Assembly (NCBI RefSeq): GCF_004336745.1
Contig: NZ_SJXD01000011.1
Span: forward strand, 682,001 to 746,000
Direction: 5' to 3'
Origin: Roseococcus sp. SYP-B2431
GTDB lineage: Bacteria > Pseudomonadota > Alphaproteobacteria > Acetobacterales > Acetobacteraceae
DNA: 64,000 nt
Shown: positions 16,408-25,270 of the stretch, piece by piece
How positions within the stretch are numbered: the stretch's first letter is position 1
Layout of the letters: every line of letters starts with the position of its first letter
Made by a program: the position numbers and the translations under genes
Notes under the pieces: generated by a model
Told to the model about the DNA's origin: nothing
The model's database searches: none
The model's input: the letters and a program-made list of their open reading frames with translations, nothing else

Positions 16408-18018
16408 CTACCCGGCCGCGGCGGCGGGGCTTCCCGCGATCAGCGCCACCAGCGTCTCCAGCCGGTCGGCTTCCTCGGCCGGCTTGTCCCGCCGGATGCG
16501 CGCGATGCGGGGGAAGCGCAGCGCCACGCCGGACTTGTGGCGGTTGGAGTATTGCGCCGCGTCGAACTCCACCTCCAGCACGAGGCCGCGCTCCACCTCG
16601 CGCACGGGGCCGAAGCGGTTGGTGGTGTGGTTGCGGATCCACTTGTCCAGCCAGAGCAGCTCCTCGTCGGTATAGCCGGAATAGGCCTTGCCGATGGGGA
16701 CGAGCTCCATGTCATCCCCTTGGGCGCGCCAGAGCCCGAAGGTGTAGTCGGAATAGAAGCTGCTGCGCTTGCCGTGGCCGCGCTGGGCGTACATCAGCAC
16801 CGCGTCCACGGAGAGCGGGTTGCGCTTCCACTTCCACCAGGGGCCCTTGATGCGGCCGGGCGAGTAGATGCTGTCGCCGCGCTTCAGCATCAGGCCTTCG
16901 ATCGAGGCGGCCCGGGCGCCGGCCCGGATCTCCGCCAGCTCCTCCATGGAGGCGAAGGGGATGAGAGGCGAGAGGTCCATCCGCTCCGGCCGCTCGCGCG
17001 CGAACCAGGCTTCCAGGCGGGCGCGCCGGATGTCGAAGGGCAGCGCGCGCAGGTCCTCCTCGCCGTCGAAGAGCAGGTCGTAGAGGCGGACGGCGGCGGG
17101 GTGGTCGCGCAGCATCTTCTGCGTCACGACCTTGCGGTTCAGCCGCTGCTGAAGGTCCGAGAAGGGCGCGACCTCGCCGTCGCGGACGACCAGCAGCTCG
17201 CCATCGGCGACGCCGTGGAAGGTCATGGCCGCCAGGATGTCCGGGAAGGCGCCGGAGACGTCCTCGCCCGAGCGCGACCAGATGCGCGCCCCGCCCGGCC
17301 CGGCGGTCAGCTGCACGCGGATGCCGTCCCATTTCCACTCCGCGCGCCAGTCGGGCGCGTGGAGCACCGCAAAATCCTTCTCCTCCAGGGGATGGGCGAG
17401 CATCAGCGGGCGGAAGACCGGCAGGCCCCTGGGATCGGGGCGCAGCCCCTGCCCCTCCAGCCAGGCGAAGAGCGGGCGGTAGGGCGGCGCCACGCCATGC
17501 CAGACCTCCTCGATCTCGCCGACATCGACCTTCGCCCAATCCGCCAGCGCCGTCTTGGCCAGCCGCGCCGAGGCGCCGACGCGCAGCCCGCCCGTCACCA
17601 GCTTGATCAGCGCCAGCCGGGAGCCCGGATCGAGCGCGTCCAGCCATCCCGCGATGATCTGCGGCAGCGCGGTCTTGGGCGCCGTCTCCAGCGTCTCCAC
17701 AACCTCGGTGAGGCTCAGAGGCGGGCGGTTGCTCCTGACATCCGCGGGCCACATCAGCGCGATGGTTTCCGCGAGATCGCCCACATAGTCGTAGCTGATG
17801 GCGAAGAGTGCCGGATCGGTTCGCTCGGCGATCAGCTCGCGCATCATGGCCGGCTTGGCCGTGCGGAAGACGAGTTCGCCCGCCAAGGCCGCCAAGCCGA
17901 TGCCGCGGTCGGGATCGCCCTGGGTCGCGAACCATTGCCGCATGAGCGCGATCTTGGCGTTGCGCCCGGGCGAGAAGACGAGCCCTTCCAGCAACTCGGC
18001 GAAGGCGGGGACACTCAT
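16408..18018 (-). CDS. ATP-dependent DNA ligase (LigC-type, cassette ligase)
   Basis: 536-residue ATP-dependent DNA ligase with an N-terminal helical DNA-binding region (about 1-195), a nucleotidyltransferase domain and a C-terminal OB domain. The adenylated lysine is Lys229 in EWKWDGIRVQ. Other ligase motifs include RSGEDVSGAFPD (motif III) and EGLMLKRGDSIYSPGR. The KWKRNPLSVDAV segment is motif V. This type seals nicks with a 3' hydroxyl during repair. The start ATG overlaps the stop of the exonuclease gene by four bases, so the two are translationally coupled. With the divergent Lhr helicase and PdeM genes it forms a known repair cassette. Confidence 0.95.
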   Translation of the reverse strand: MSVPAFAELLEGLVFSPGRNAKIALMRQWFATQGDPDRGIGLAALAGELVFRTAKPAMMRELIAERTDPALFAISYDYVGDLAETIALMWPADVRSNRPPLSLTEVVETLETAPKTALPQIIAGWLDALDPGSRLALIKLVTGGLRVGASARLAKTALADWAKVDVGEIEEVWHGVAPPYRPLFAWLEGQGLRPDPRGLPVFRPLMLAHPLEEKDFAVLHAPDWRAEWKWDGIRVQLTAGPGGARIWSRSGEDVSGAFPDILAAMTFHGVADGELLVVRDGEVAPFSDLQQRLNRKVVTQKMLRDHPAAVRLYDLLFDGEEDLRALPFDIRRARLEAWFARERPERMDLSPLIPFASMEELAEIRAGARAASIEGLMLKRGDSIYSPGRIKGPWWKWKRNPLSVDAVLMYAQRGHGKRSSFYSDYTFGLWRAQGDDMELVPIGKAYSGYTDEELLWLDKWIRNHTTNRFGPVREVERGLVLEVEFDAAQYSNRHKSGVALRFPRIARIRRDKPAEEADRLETLVALIAGSPAAAAG

Positions 18019-19037
18019 TCGTCCTCCTCCCCTTCCTCGCCCATGCCGACGAGGTGCAGCGCCCGGCCCTTGATGCCGCGCATTCCCAGCGCGTGGATCA
18101 GCGCGTCCTCGCGCCCATGGGTGACCCAGACCTCGCCGGCCTCGACCTCCGCGCAGGTCGAGAGAAGTTCAGGCCAGTCGGCATGGTCCGAGATGATGAG
18201 CGGCAGCTCCACCCCGCCCTGCCGCGCCCGCTGCCGCACGCGCATCCAGCCCGAGGCCAGGCAGGGCAGCGGGTCGCTGAGCCGCCGCGCCCAGCGCTCG
18301 CCGATCTCCGAGGGCGGCGCCAGCACGATGGCGCCCGCGAACCTTTCCCGGCCTTGGACCGTGGCCGGGACCAGCTCGCCGAGGTCCACGCCCAGCTCCT
18401 GATAGAGGCGGCACAGCCGCATCAGCGCCCCGTGCAGCGGGATGGGCGCGTCCCAGCCGGCCTGCCGCAGCAGCGCGATCAGCCGCTGCGCCTTGCCCAG
18501 CGCGTAGCAGCCGATGACATGGGTGCGCTCCGGAAAAAGCCGCACGCTGCGCAGCAGCCGCGCGATCTCGAGCTCCGCCGGCGGGTGGTGGAAGACCGGC
18601 AGGGCGAAGGTCGCCTCGGTGACGAAGACGTCGCAGCACTCCAGCTCGAAGGGCGCGCAGGTCGGATCGGGACGGCGCTTGTAGTCGCCGCTGATCACGG
18701 CGCGCGAGCCCTGCCACTCCAGGCAGACCTGCGCGCTGCCCAGCACATGCCCCGCCGGCCGCAGCCAGAGCCTCACGCCATTGACATGCAGCACCTCGCC
18801 ATAGCGGAGCGGCTGCTGGGACTGGCCGGCCTGGCCCGGCGCCATGCGCTCGCGCATGACGGCCAGCGTCTCGGCGGTGGCCAACACGCGCTCGTGGCCC
18901 GGCCGGGCGTGGTCGCTGTGGCCGTGGGTGATGACGGCGCGGTCCACCGGGCGCTGGGGGTCGATGTGGAACCCGCCCGGCTCGCAGAACAGCCCGGCCG
19001 GCGTGACGCAGAGCCAGGTCTTGGGATGGGGTGGCAT
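18015..19037 (-). CDS. Ligase-associated DNA exonuclease (metallo-beta-lactamase fold)
   Basis: 340-residue nuclease of the metallo-beta-lactamase/beta-CASP superfamily found next to LigC-type ligases. The metal-binding motif HGHSDHARPGH (38-48) supplies the HxHxDH ligands. ISGDYKRRPD gives the downstream Asp, and ISDHADWPEL holds a conserved histidine of the beta-CASP region. It would trim DNA ends before ligation. It is first of the two-gene exo-lig unit and diverges from the helicase gene across 47 bases, so a bidirectional promoter probably drives all four cassette genes. Confidence 0.93.
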   Translation of the reverse strand: MPPHPKTWLCVTPAGLFCEPGGFHIDPQRPVDRAVITHGHSDHARPGHERVLATAETLAVMRERMAPGQAGQSQQPLRYGEVLHVNGVRLWLRPAGHVLGSAQVCLEWQGSRAVISGDYKRRPDPTCAPFELECCDVFVTEATFALPVFHHPPAELEIARLLRSVRLFPERTHVIGCYALGKAQRLIALLRQAGWDAPIPLHGALMRLCRLYQELGVDLGELVPATVQGRERFAGAIVLAPPSEIGERWARRLSDPLPCLASGWMRVRQRARQGGVELPLIISDHADWPELLSTCAEVEAGEVWVTHGREDALIHALGMRGIKGRALHLVGMGEEGEEDE

Positions 19038-19084
19038 CAGGCTCCTTCACGCCGCGCGTCACGTCGCATATATCTGGGTCCGGT

Positions 19085-21616
19085 ATGAGAACATTGCCAG
19101 AACTTTTTGCCGGCTGGTTCGCCGGGCGAGGATGGTCCCCGCGCCCCCACCAGCTCGATATGCTGGAGGCCGCGCGCCAGGGACGATCGGCCCTGCTCAT
19201 CGCGCCGACCGGCGGCGGCAAGACCCTGGCAGGCTTCCTCCCGAGCCTCATCCAGCTTTACGAGAATCCCCGCAAAGGGTTGCACACGCTTTACGTCTCG
19301 CCGCTCAAGGCGCTGGCGGTCGACATCGCCCGGAACCTGGAGGCGCCCATCGCGGAGATGGGCCTGGACATCACCGTCGAGACCCGCACCGGCGACACGC
19401 CGGCCAACCGCCGCGCCCGGCAGCGCCAGAACCCGCCCAACATCCTGCTCACCACGCCGGAGAGCCTAACGCTGCTGCTCTCCCTGCCCGATGCCGGCAG
19501 CCTGTTCGGCGAATTGGCCTGCGTCGTGGTGGACGAGGCGCATGCGCTCGCCGGCACCAAGCGTGGCGACCAGCTCTCGCTCTGCCTCTCGCGCCTCGCG
19601 GCCCTGGCGCCAAGAGGGCGGCATGTCGGCCTCTCGGCCACGGTGAACCATCCCGAGGCGCTGCGGGCCTGGCTTTCCCCCACGGCCCGGGCCGAGGATG
19701 TCTCGCTGGTCCGCGCCGCCCCCGGGGAGCCGCCGGTGATCGGCGTGCAGCTGCCCGAGGGCCGCCTGCCCTGGGGCGGGCATATGGGGCTGGCCTCGGC
19801 GCCCGACATCATGGCCCGCATCGCCGGGGCCGGCGTCACCATCGTCTTCGTCAATACCCGCGCCCAGGCCGAGCTGGTCTTCGCCGCGGTCTGGAAGCTG
19901 AACGAGGCGGCGCTGCCCATCGCGCTCCATCACGGCAGCCTCACCGTCGAGCAGCGCCGCAAGGTCGAGGCCGCGATGGCCGCGGGCAGGCTGCGCGGCG
20001 TGGTCGCGACCTCCTCGCTCGACCTCGGCATCGACTGGGGCGCCGTCGACCAGGTGATCCAAGTGGGCGCGCCGAAGGGCGTCTCGCGCCTGCTCCAGCG
20101 GGTCGGCCGCGCCAATCACCGCATGGACGAGGCGAGCGCGGCCTGGCTGGTGCCGGCCAACCGTTTCGAGGTGATCGAATGCGCCGCCGCCATCGAGAGC
20201 ATCGAGGCCGGCGAGCTGGACGGCGAGCCGCCGCGCCAGGGCGGGCTCGACGTGCTGGCGCAGCACATCCTGGCCATGGCCTGCCACGCGCCCTTCCACC
20301 CGGACGACCTCTATGCGGAGGTGCGCCGCGCGGGCGCCTATTCCGAACTCCCCCGCCGCGACTTCGACGACACGCTGCGCTTCGTGGAGGATGGCGGCTA
20401 CGCCCTCTCCTCCTACGAGCGCTACCGCAAGCTGTTCCGCGATTCGGAGGGGCTGATCCACGTCCGCGGCAACCAGGTGGCGCTTCAGCTCCGCCTGAAC
20501 CTCGGCACCATCGTCGAGACGCCGCTGCTCAAGGTGAAGCTGCGCGGCGGCCCCGTCCTCGGCGAGGTGGAGGAGTGGTTCATCTCCACCCTCGCGCAGG
20601 GCGACACCTTCCTCTTCGCGGGACAGGTGCTGCGCTTCGAGGGGATGGCCGGCATGGTCGCGCAGGTCTCGCGCGGCGGCGCGGGGGAGCCGCGCGTGCC
20701 CGCCTATGCCGGCGCGAAGATGCCGCTCTCCACCCATCTCGGAAAGCGCGTGCGCGACATTCTCGCCGACCCCACGCATTGGGCCCTGCTGCCAGAGGGC
20801 GTGCAGGAGTGGCTGGATCTCCAGCGCGACAAGAGCGAGCTGCCCCGCGCCGATGGCCTGCTCGTGGAAACCTTCCCGCGCGGCGGCCGCTGGTTCATGG
20901 TCGCCTATACCTTCGAGGGCCGCCTCGCCCACCAGACGCTGGGCATGCTGGCCACCCGCCGCATGGAGCGGCTGGGCTGGGGTCCGCTCGGCTATGTCGC
21001 GACGGACTACGTGATCGCCACCTGGTCCGCCTTCGAGCCCGCCGACCCCGAGGCGCTCTTCACCGAGGACCTGCTCGGCGAGGAGCTGGAGGAATGGATC
21101 GCCGAGAGCTCCATGCTCCGCCGCACCTTCCGCAACATCGCGACGATCGCGGGCCTGATCCAGAAAAACCATCCCGATGCCGAGAAATCCCGGAAGCAGA
21201 TGAGCGTGAACTCCGACCTGATCTACGACGTCCTTCGCCGTCACGAGCCCGACCATGTCCTTCTGCGCGCGACACGCGCCGAGGCGGCCTGGGGCCTGAC
21301 CGACGTGGCCCGCATCGGCCAGCTGCTGGCCCGTGCGAAGGGGCATATCCGCCATCGCCGGCTGGACCACGTCTCGCCGCTGGCGGTGCCCGCGCTCATC
21401 GAGATCGGCCATGAATGGGTGTCCGGCGGCGCGGAGGAGGCCGTCCTGGCCGAGGCCATCGCGCTGGTGGACGAGGCCACGGAAGGCGCCGACAGCTTCA
21501 GCGGCGAGCTGGGCCTGGGGGCCCTCGCGGAGGACAATCCCGCGCCGCCGCCGCGCCATCGCGAGCGGAGAAAGTCCCGCTTCCACCGGAAGGTGCCGAA
21601 GGAGGCCGTGCCTTGA
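19085..21616 (+). CDS. Ligase-associated DEXH-box helicase (Lhr family)
   Basis: 843-residue superfamily 2 3'-to-5' helicase of the Lhr-core type. Walker A is APTGGGKT (40-47) and Walker B is DEAH near 152, followed by SAT near 182. The second RecA domain includes SSLDLGIDWG and motif VI QRVGRANH, then winged-helix and DUF4818-like C-terminal regions. The ATG at 19085 is chosen because family homology (LPELFAGWFAGRGW) begins there; the frame is open 54 bases further. It overlaps the pdeM start by four bases (TTGA). In characterised clusters this helicase is encoded with a manganese-dependent phosphoesterase, exonuclease and ligase. Confidence 0.94.
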   Translation: MRTLPELFAGWFAGRGWSPRPHQLDMLEAARQGRSALLIAPTGGGKTLAGFLPSLIQLYENPRKGLHTLYVSPLKALAVDIARNLEAPIAEMGLDITVETRTGDTPANRRARQRQNPPNILLTTPESLTLLLSLPDAGSLFGELACVVVDEAHALAGTKRGDQLSLCLSRLAALAPRGRHVGLSATVNHPEALRAWLSPTARAEDVSLVRAAPGEPPVIGVQLPEGRLPWGGHMGLASAPDIMARIAGAGVTIVFVNTRAQAELVFAAVWKLNEAALPIALHHGSLTVEQRRKVEAAMAAGRLRGVVATSSLDLGIDWGAVDQVIQVGAPKGVSRLLQRVGRANHRMDEASAAWLVPANRFEVIECAAAIESIEAGELDGEPPRQGGLDVLAQHILAMACHAPFHPDDLYAEVRRAGAYSELPRRDFDDTLRFVEDGGYALSSYERYRKLFRDSEGLIHVRGNQVALQLRLNLGTIVETPLLKVKLRGGPVLGEVEEWFISTLAQGDTFLFAGQVLRFEGMAGMVAQVSRGGAGEPRVPAYAGAKMPLSTHLGKRVRDILADPTHWALLPEGVQEWLDLQRDKSELPRADGLLVETFPRGGRWFMVAYTFEGRLAHQTLGMLATRRMERLGWGPLGYVATDYVIATWSAFEPADPEALFTEDLLGEELEEWIAESSMLRRTFRNIATIAGLIQKNHPDAEKSRKQMSVNSDLIYDVLRRHEPDHVLLRATRAEAAWGLTDVARIGQLLARAKGHIRHRRLDHVSPLAVPALIEIGHEWVSGGAEEAVLAEAIALVDEATEGADSFSGELGLGALAEDNPAPPPRHRERRKSRFHRKVPKEAVP

Positions 21617-22299
21617 TCGCAGCCCCCCTGCATCTCGGCGGCGAGCGGCTGATGCTCTGCCCGACCGGCGTCGCCATCTGGCCCTCCACGCGCATGCTCG
21701 TCGTCTCGGACCTGCATTTCGAGAAGGGCAGCGCCATGGCCGTGCGCGGCGCGCATGTGCCGCCCTACGACACGCGCGAGACCATGATCCGCCTCGCGTT
21801 CTCCATCCGCCGCCATGCGCCGCGCCGCCTGCTGGTGCTGGGCGACGCGCTGCACGACGACCGCGCGCTGGCGCGCATGGCGCCGGCCGACCTGGCCGCG
21901 CTGCGCCGGCTGCTGGAGCCGCTGGAGGTGATCTGGGTCGCCGGCAACCACGATCCGGCGCCGCAGCCGGATCTTCCGGGAATCTCGGTGCCGGAATGGA
22001 GCGAGGGCCGCCTGCGCTTCCGCCATATCGGCGGCGTCACGCCGCTGGCCCGCCACGAGGCCGAGCTGAGCGGCCATTATCACCCGAAGGCCACGATGCC
22101 CACGCGCATCGGCGGTATCACGCGTCCCTGCTTCCTCGCGACGGGGCAGCGCCTGGTCTTGCCGGCCTTCGGCGCCTTCACCGGCGGGCTCGACGTGCGC
22201 GACCCGGCCATGGCGACGGTCGCGAAAGCGGCCCAGCGGGTATTCCTGCTGGGCCGTGAGAGGCTCCACAGCGCCTCCTTCGAGGCGCTGCGCGCTTAG
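21613..22299 (+). CDS. pdeM: Ligase-associated DNA damage response endonuclease PdeM
   Basis: 228-residue calcineurin-like metallophosphoesterase with metal motifs SDLHFEKGSA, LGDALHDD, GNHD and SGHYHPKA in the expected order. Members of this group are manganese-dependent DNA nucleases. The most likely start is TTG at 21613, which overlaps the helicase stop (TTGA) and keeps the conserved PLHLGGERLML segment; the first internal ATG (21652) would remove it. It completes the ligase-exonuclease-helicase-nuclease set. Confidence 0.92.
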   Translation: MIAAPLHLGGERLMLCPTGVAIWPSTRMLVVSDLHFEKGSAMAVRGAHVPPYDTRETMIRLAFSIRRHAPRRLLVLGDALHDDRALARMAPADLAALRRLLEPLEVIWVAGNHDPAPQPDLPGISVPEWSEGRLRFRHIGGVTPLARHEAELSGHYHPKATMPTRIGGITRPCFLATGQRLVLPAFGAFTGGLDVRDPAMATVAKAAQRVFLLGRERLHSASFEALRA

Positions 22300-22360
22300 G
22301 TCGTCTCCGGCGCCTTCGCGCCTTCGATGATCGCGTCCTGGGCAATCCGATCGGGGCGGA

Positions 22361-22966
22361 TTACTGGATCAGCGGGCGGTTCACCGGCAGGACGATGCCG
22401 TTGCTGGCCAGGATCTGCGGCCCAGCCAGGTTCGCGGGCGGATAGGCATTGGCCCCGCCCACGCCGAAGCCGGAATTGCCGACCAGCACGATCGCGACCT
22501 GGCCGCTGCCCTGCGCCGTGACCTGCAGCGTGTTGCCGTTGCGCGTGCGCAGCTGAACCACGCGGTTCGCGAAATCGGCGGTGGTGTAGCGGCCCTCGAC
22601 GATGTGCATGTTGACGAAGGCCTGGAGCCGGACCTGGTCGCCCTGCTGGCGCTGCTGGTTCGAGCCGCCGGTGCTCGGCGCCATATCCTCGCGCAGCGCG
22701 ATGGGGATCATATCCACGGCCGGATCCGGCAGCGCGAAGAGCGTGAAGGGCCCGGCGCCGCGCAGCGTCTCGATCGCGCCCGCCATGCGGGCATATTCCA
22801 GGAAGCTGTTGAAGCCGCCGGCCGCGGCCAGCGAATCGACGACGTTCGTCTGGGGGATGACGCTGCCGCCGGTGACCACCGGGGCGTTCATGGTCGTCTG
22901 CGCGAACAGGGGCAGCGGAAGCGCGGCCGCGGCGGCGCCGAGCAAGATGTGGCGGCGGAGGGTCAT
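22361..22966 (-). CDS. Secreted fasciclin-domain protein
   Basis: 201-residue exported protein: signal peptide at about 1-23 (HILLGAAAAALPLPLFAQ) followed by one fasciclin (FAS1) domain. Conserved FAS1 boxes are visible as GPFTLFALPDPAVD and FVNMHIVEGRYT. The C-terminal ASNGIVLPVNRPLIQ corresponds to the last FAS1 strand (typically NGVIHVID). Such proteins mediate adhesion or surface protection; some alphaproteobacterial homologues belong to singlet-oxygen or envelope stress regulons. The frame is open far upstream across the photolyase gene, but the signal peptide fixes the ATG at 22966. It is divergent from the photolyase gene. Confidence 0.88.
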   Translation of the reverse strand: MTLRRHILLGAAAAALPLPLFAQTTMNAPVVTGGSVIPQTNVVDSLAAAGGFNSFLEYARMAGAIETLRGAGPFTLFALPDPAVDMIPIALREDMAPSTGGSNQQRQQGDQVRLQAFVNMHIVEGRYTTADFANRVVQLRTRNGNTLQVTAQGSGQVAIVLVGNSGFGVGGANAYPPANLAGPQILASNGIVLPVNRPLIQ

Positions 22967-23030
22967 GTCTCGGGAAGCCTTTTCTCTGGGGGGAGCCGCC
23001 TCGGTGTGACCCGGGGGGCGACAGTGCATG

Positions 23031-23059
23031 TGCAACGCGGGCCTGATTTTCCGGTTGCA
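23031..23059. promoter_or_regulatory. Inverted repeat between the fasciclin and photolyase genes
   Basis: Arms TGCAAC (23031-23036) and GTTGCA (23054-23059) are 17 bases apart, with CGG and CCG adding inner symmetry. It lies in the 138-base divergent gap, 46 bases before the photolyase ATG. It may be a shared operator; the regulator is unknown. Confidence 0.3.
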
Positions 23060-23104
23060 TTCGCCGCCTTTGCGCGAAGGACACAAAAACCCCACATTGC
23101 ATGC

Positions 23105-24535
23105 ATGTCCCCTCCTGCCCTGTTCTGGTTCCGTCAGGATCTTCGCCTCGCCGACAATCCAGGCCTCGACTCGCTCGGCGACCGGCCGGCGCTGCTGGTC
23201 CATGTGCTCGACGACTCCGCGGCGCGGGAGCATGCGCTGGGCGGCGCGCAGCGCTGGTGGCTGCACTGCTCGCTCGCCGCGCTGGACGCCGCCTTGCGCG
23301 CGCGCGGATCGGCGCTGCATCTGGCACGCGGGGACGCCACGCGGATCATCCCGAAGCTGGCCGACGAGATCGGCGCGGAGGAGGTGATCGCCGGGCGGCT
23401 CTACGAGCCCTGGGCCCGCCGGCGCGACGAGGCCGTCGCGCATACGCTGGAGAAGGCCGGGCGCAAGCTGGTCCTGCACACGCATTCGCTGCTGCACGAG
23501 CCGCACCGCCTGCGGACCGGCGCGGGCCGGCCCTACTCGGTCTATACCCCGTTTTCCCGCGCGATCTTCGCCCTGGGCGAGCCGCATCCGCCCATCCCCG
23601 CGCCGAAGCGCCTCACGCCCGTCGCGCATCCGCCGCGGGGCGAGAGCCTCGACGCGCTCGGGCTGCTGCCGCCCGGGCCCGACTGGTGGCGCGGGTTTTC
23701 CGCATCCTGGACGCCCGGCGAGACCGGCGCCGCCGAACGGATGGAGGCCTTCGGCAAGTGCGCGATCGACCGCTACGAGGAGGACCGCAACACGCCCCGC
23801 ATCGAGGGCACTTCGCGCCTCAGCCCCCATCTGCGCTTCGGCGAGATCAGCCCGCGCCAGGCTTGGCATGCCGCGCGCGAGGCCGGGCTGAAGGGCGAGG
23901 CCGGCTTCCTCAAGGAGCTGATCTGGCGGGAGTTCTCCTACCACACGCTCTGGCACCGGCCGGAGCTGCCCGAGCAGCCCCTGCGTGCCGAATATGCGCG
24001 CTTCCCCTGGATGGCCTCGAGGCCGGCGCTGCGCGCCTGGCAGCGCGGGCTCACCGGCTACCCGATCGTCGATGCCGGCATGCGGCAGCTCTGGCGCACG
24101 GGCTGGATGCACAACCGGGTCCGCATGGTCGCGGCCTCCTTCCTGGTGAAGCACCTGCTGCAGCCCTGGCAGCAGGGCGAGGCCTGGTTCTGGGACACGC
24201 TGGTCGATGGCGACCTCGCGAGCAATGCCGCCAACTGGCAGTGGGTCGCCGGCTCAGGCGCGGATGCCGCGCCCTATTTCCGCGTCTTCAACCCCGTGCT
24301 CCAGGGCCGGAAATTCGATGCGGGCGGCGCCTATGTGAGGCGCTGGGTGCCCGAGCTCGCGAAGCTGCCCGATAGGCACATCCACAGCCCTTGGGAGGCG
24401 CCCGCGGAGGTGCTGTCCCGGGCCGGCGTCACCCTTGGCCGCGACTATCCGCGCCCCATCATCGGCCATGCCGAAGGCCGGGCCCGCGCGCTGGCGGCCC
24501 ATGCCGCACTCCGCGCGGAGGAGGCGGCCGCGTGA
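23105..24535 (+). CDS. phrB: Deoxyribodipyrimidine photolyase (class I CPD type)
   Basis: 476-residue flavoenzyme that splits cyclobutane pyrimidine dimers using blue light. An N-terminal antenna domain begins LFWFRQDLRLADNPGL. The C-terminal FAD domain has the motifs EGTSRLSPHLRFGEISPRQ, WREFSYH, GYPIVDAGMRQLW and DGDLASNAANWQWVAGSG. WMHNRVRM near the tryptophan electron chain is conserved. The ATG at 23105 is chosen because homology begins two residues later; an in-frame frame continues upstream but without similarity. The stop overlaps the GTG start of the metallophosphatase gene by four bases. A second, FeS-type photolyase is encoded 4 kb away. Confidence 0.95.
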   Translation: MSPPALFWFRQDLRLADNPGLDSLGDRPALLVHVLDDSAAREHALGGAQRWWLHCSLAALDAALRARGSALHLARGDATRIIPKLADEIGAEEVIAGRLYEPWARRRDEAVAHTLEKAGRKLVLHTHSLLHEPHRLRTGAGRPYSVYTPFSRAIFALGEPHPPIPAPKRLTPVAHPPRGESLDALGLLPPGPDWWRGFSASWTPGETGAAERMEAFGKCAIDRYEEDRNTPRIEGTSRLSPHLRFGEISPRQAWHAAREAGLKGEAGFLKELIWREFSYHTLWHRPELPEQPLRAEYARFPWMASRPALRAWQRGLTGYPIVDAGMRQLWRTGWMHNRVRMVAASFLVKHLLQPWQQGEAWFWDTLVDGDLASNAANWQWVAGSGADAAPYFRVFNPVLQGRKFDAGGAYVRRWVPELAKLPDRHIHSPWEAPAEVLSRAGVTLGRDYPRPIIGHAEGRARALAAHAALRAEEAAA

Positions 24536-25263
24536 TCCCCACCGCCGCCGAGCTCCGGCGCCGCGGCTTCCGCGGCCTGCGCGTCGTGGGCGACGTGCAT
24601 GGCGAAGCCGGGGCGCTGGAAGCCGCCATCATCGGCGCCTGCGACGCCGACCTGTTCCTGCTGCAGCTCGGGGACCTCACCGACTACGGGCCCGACGCGC
24701 CCGGCGTGCTGCGCGACGTCTTCGCCCTGCTGGACGCCCAGGCGGGAATCTTCCTGCTCGGCAACCACGACCACAAGCTGCGCCGCGCCCTGGTCGGCAA
24801 CCGCGTGCGCAGCCCGGCCGAGGCGACGCCGCGCACGCTGGAGCAGCTGGATGCCGCGCCCGACGGCGGCGAGCTGACCGAGCGCGCCATCGCCGAGATC
24901 GGCCGCGCGCCGGCCTGGCTGCGGCTCGGCTCCTGGGTCTTCGTCCATGCCGCCTTCCATCCGGGCATGATGTTCGAGGCGGCCCCGCGCGAGGCCGGCA
25001 CGCGGCGGCCGGACAACCTGGTCTCGCGCGCGCTCTTCGGCCAGGTCACGGGCCGCACCCAGGGCGACGGCTATCCCGAGCGCCTGCTGCACTGGGTGGA
25101 TTCGATCCCGGCCGGCGTCACCGTCTATTGCGGCCACGACCAGCGCTCGACGGATGGGCGCCCCTGGACGACGCGCGGCCGCGCCGGCGGCGAGGCGGTG
25201 TTCATGGACACCGGCTCCGGCAAGGGCGGGCACCTCTCCTGGCTCGACCTGCCGCTGCCGTGA
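24532..25263 (+). CDS. Metallophosphoesterase (PrpE/ApaH-like)
   Basis: 243-residue calcineurin-like phosphoesterase. The metal-site motifs are GDVHG (20-24), GDLTD, GNHDHK, a histidine in VFVHAAFH and GHD near the end, in the order of serine/threonine phosphatase- and ApaH-like enzymes. The GTG start at 24532 overlaps the photolyase stop (GTGA), so the two are translationally coupled. The substrate could be a phosphoprotein, dinucleoside polyphosphate or RNA end. Linkage to photolyase is suggestive of stress response but not proof. Confidence 0.87.
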   Translation: MIPTAAELRRRGFRGLRVVGDVHGEAGALEAAIIGACDADLFLLQLGDLTDYGPDAPGVLRDVFALLDAQAGIFLLGNHDHKLRRALVGNRVRSPAEATPRTLEQLDAAPDGGELTERAIAEIGRAPAWLRLGSWVFVHAAFHPGMMFEAAPREAGTRRPDNLVSRALFGQVTGRTQGDGYPERLLHWVDSIPAGVTVYCGHDQRSTDGRPWTTRGRAGGEAVFMDTGSGKGGHLSWLDLPLP

Positions 25264-25270
25264 CAGCGCG

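Noticed and set aside
18844-21414. 856-codon frame on the same strand as the helicase gene
   Set aside because: It is the +2 shadow of the Lhr helicase; the translation is repetitive Arg/Ala/Gly/Pro and lacks motifs, while the helicase frame has all of them.
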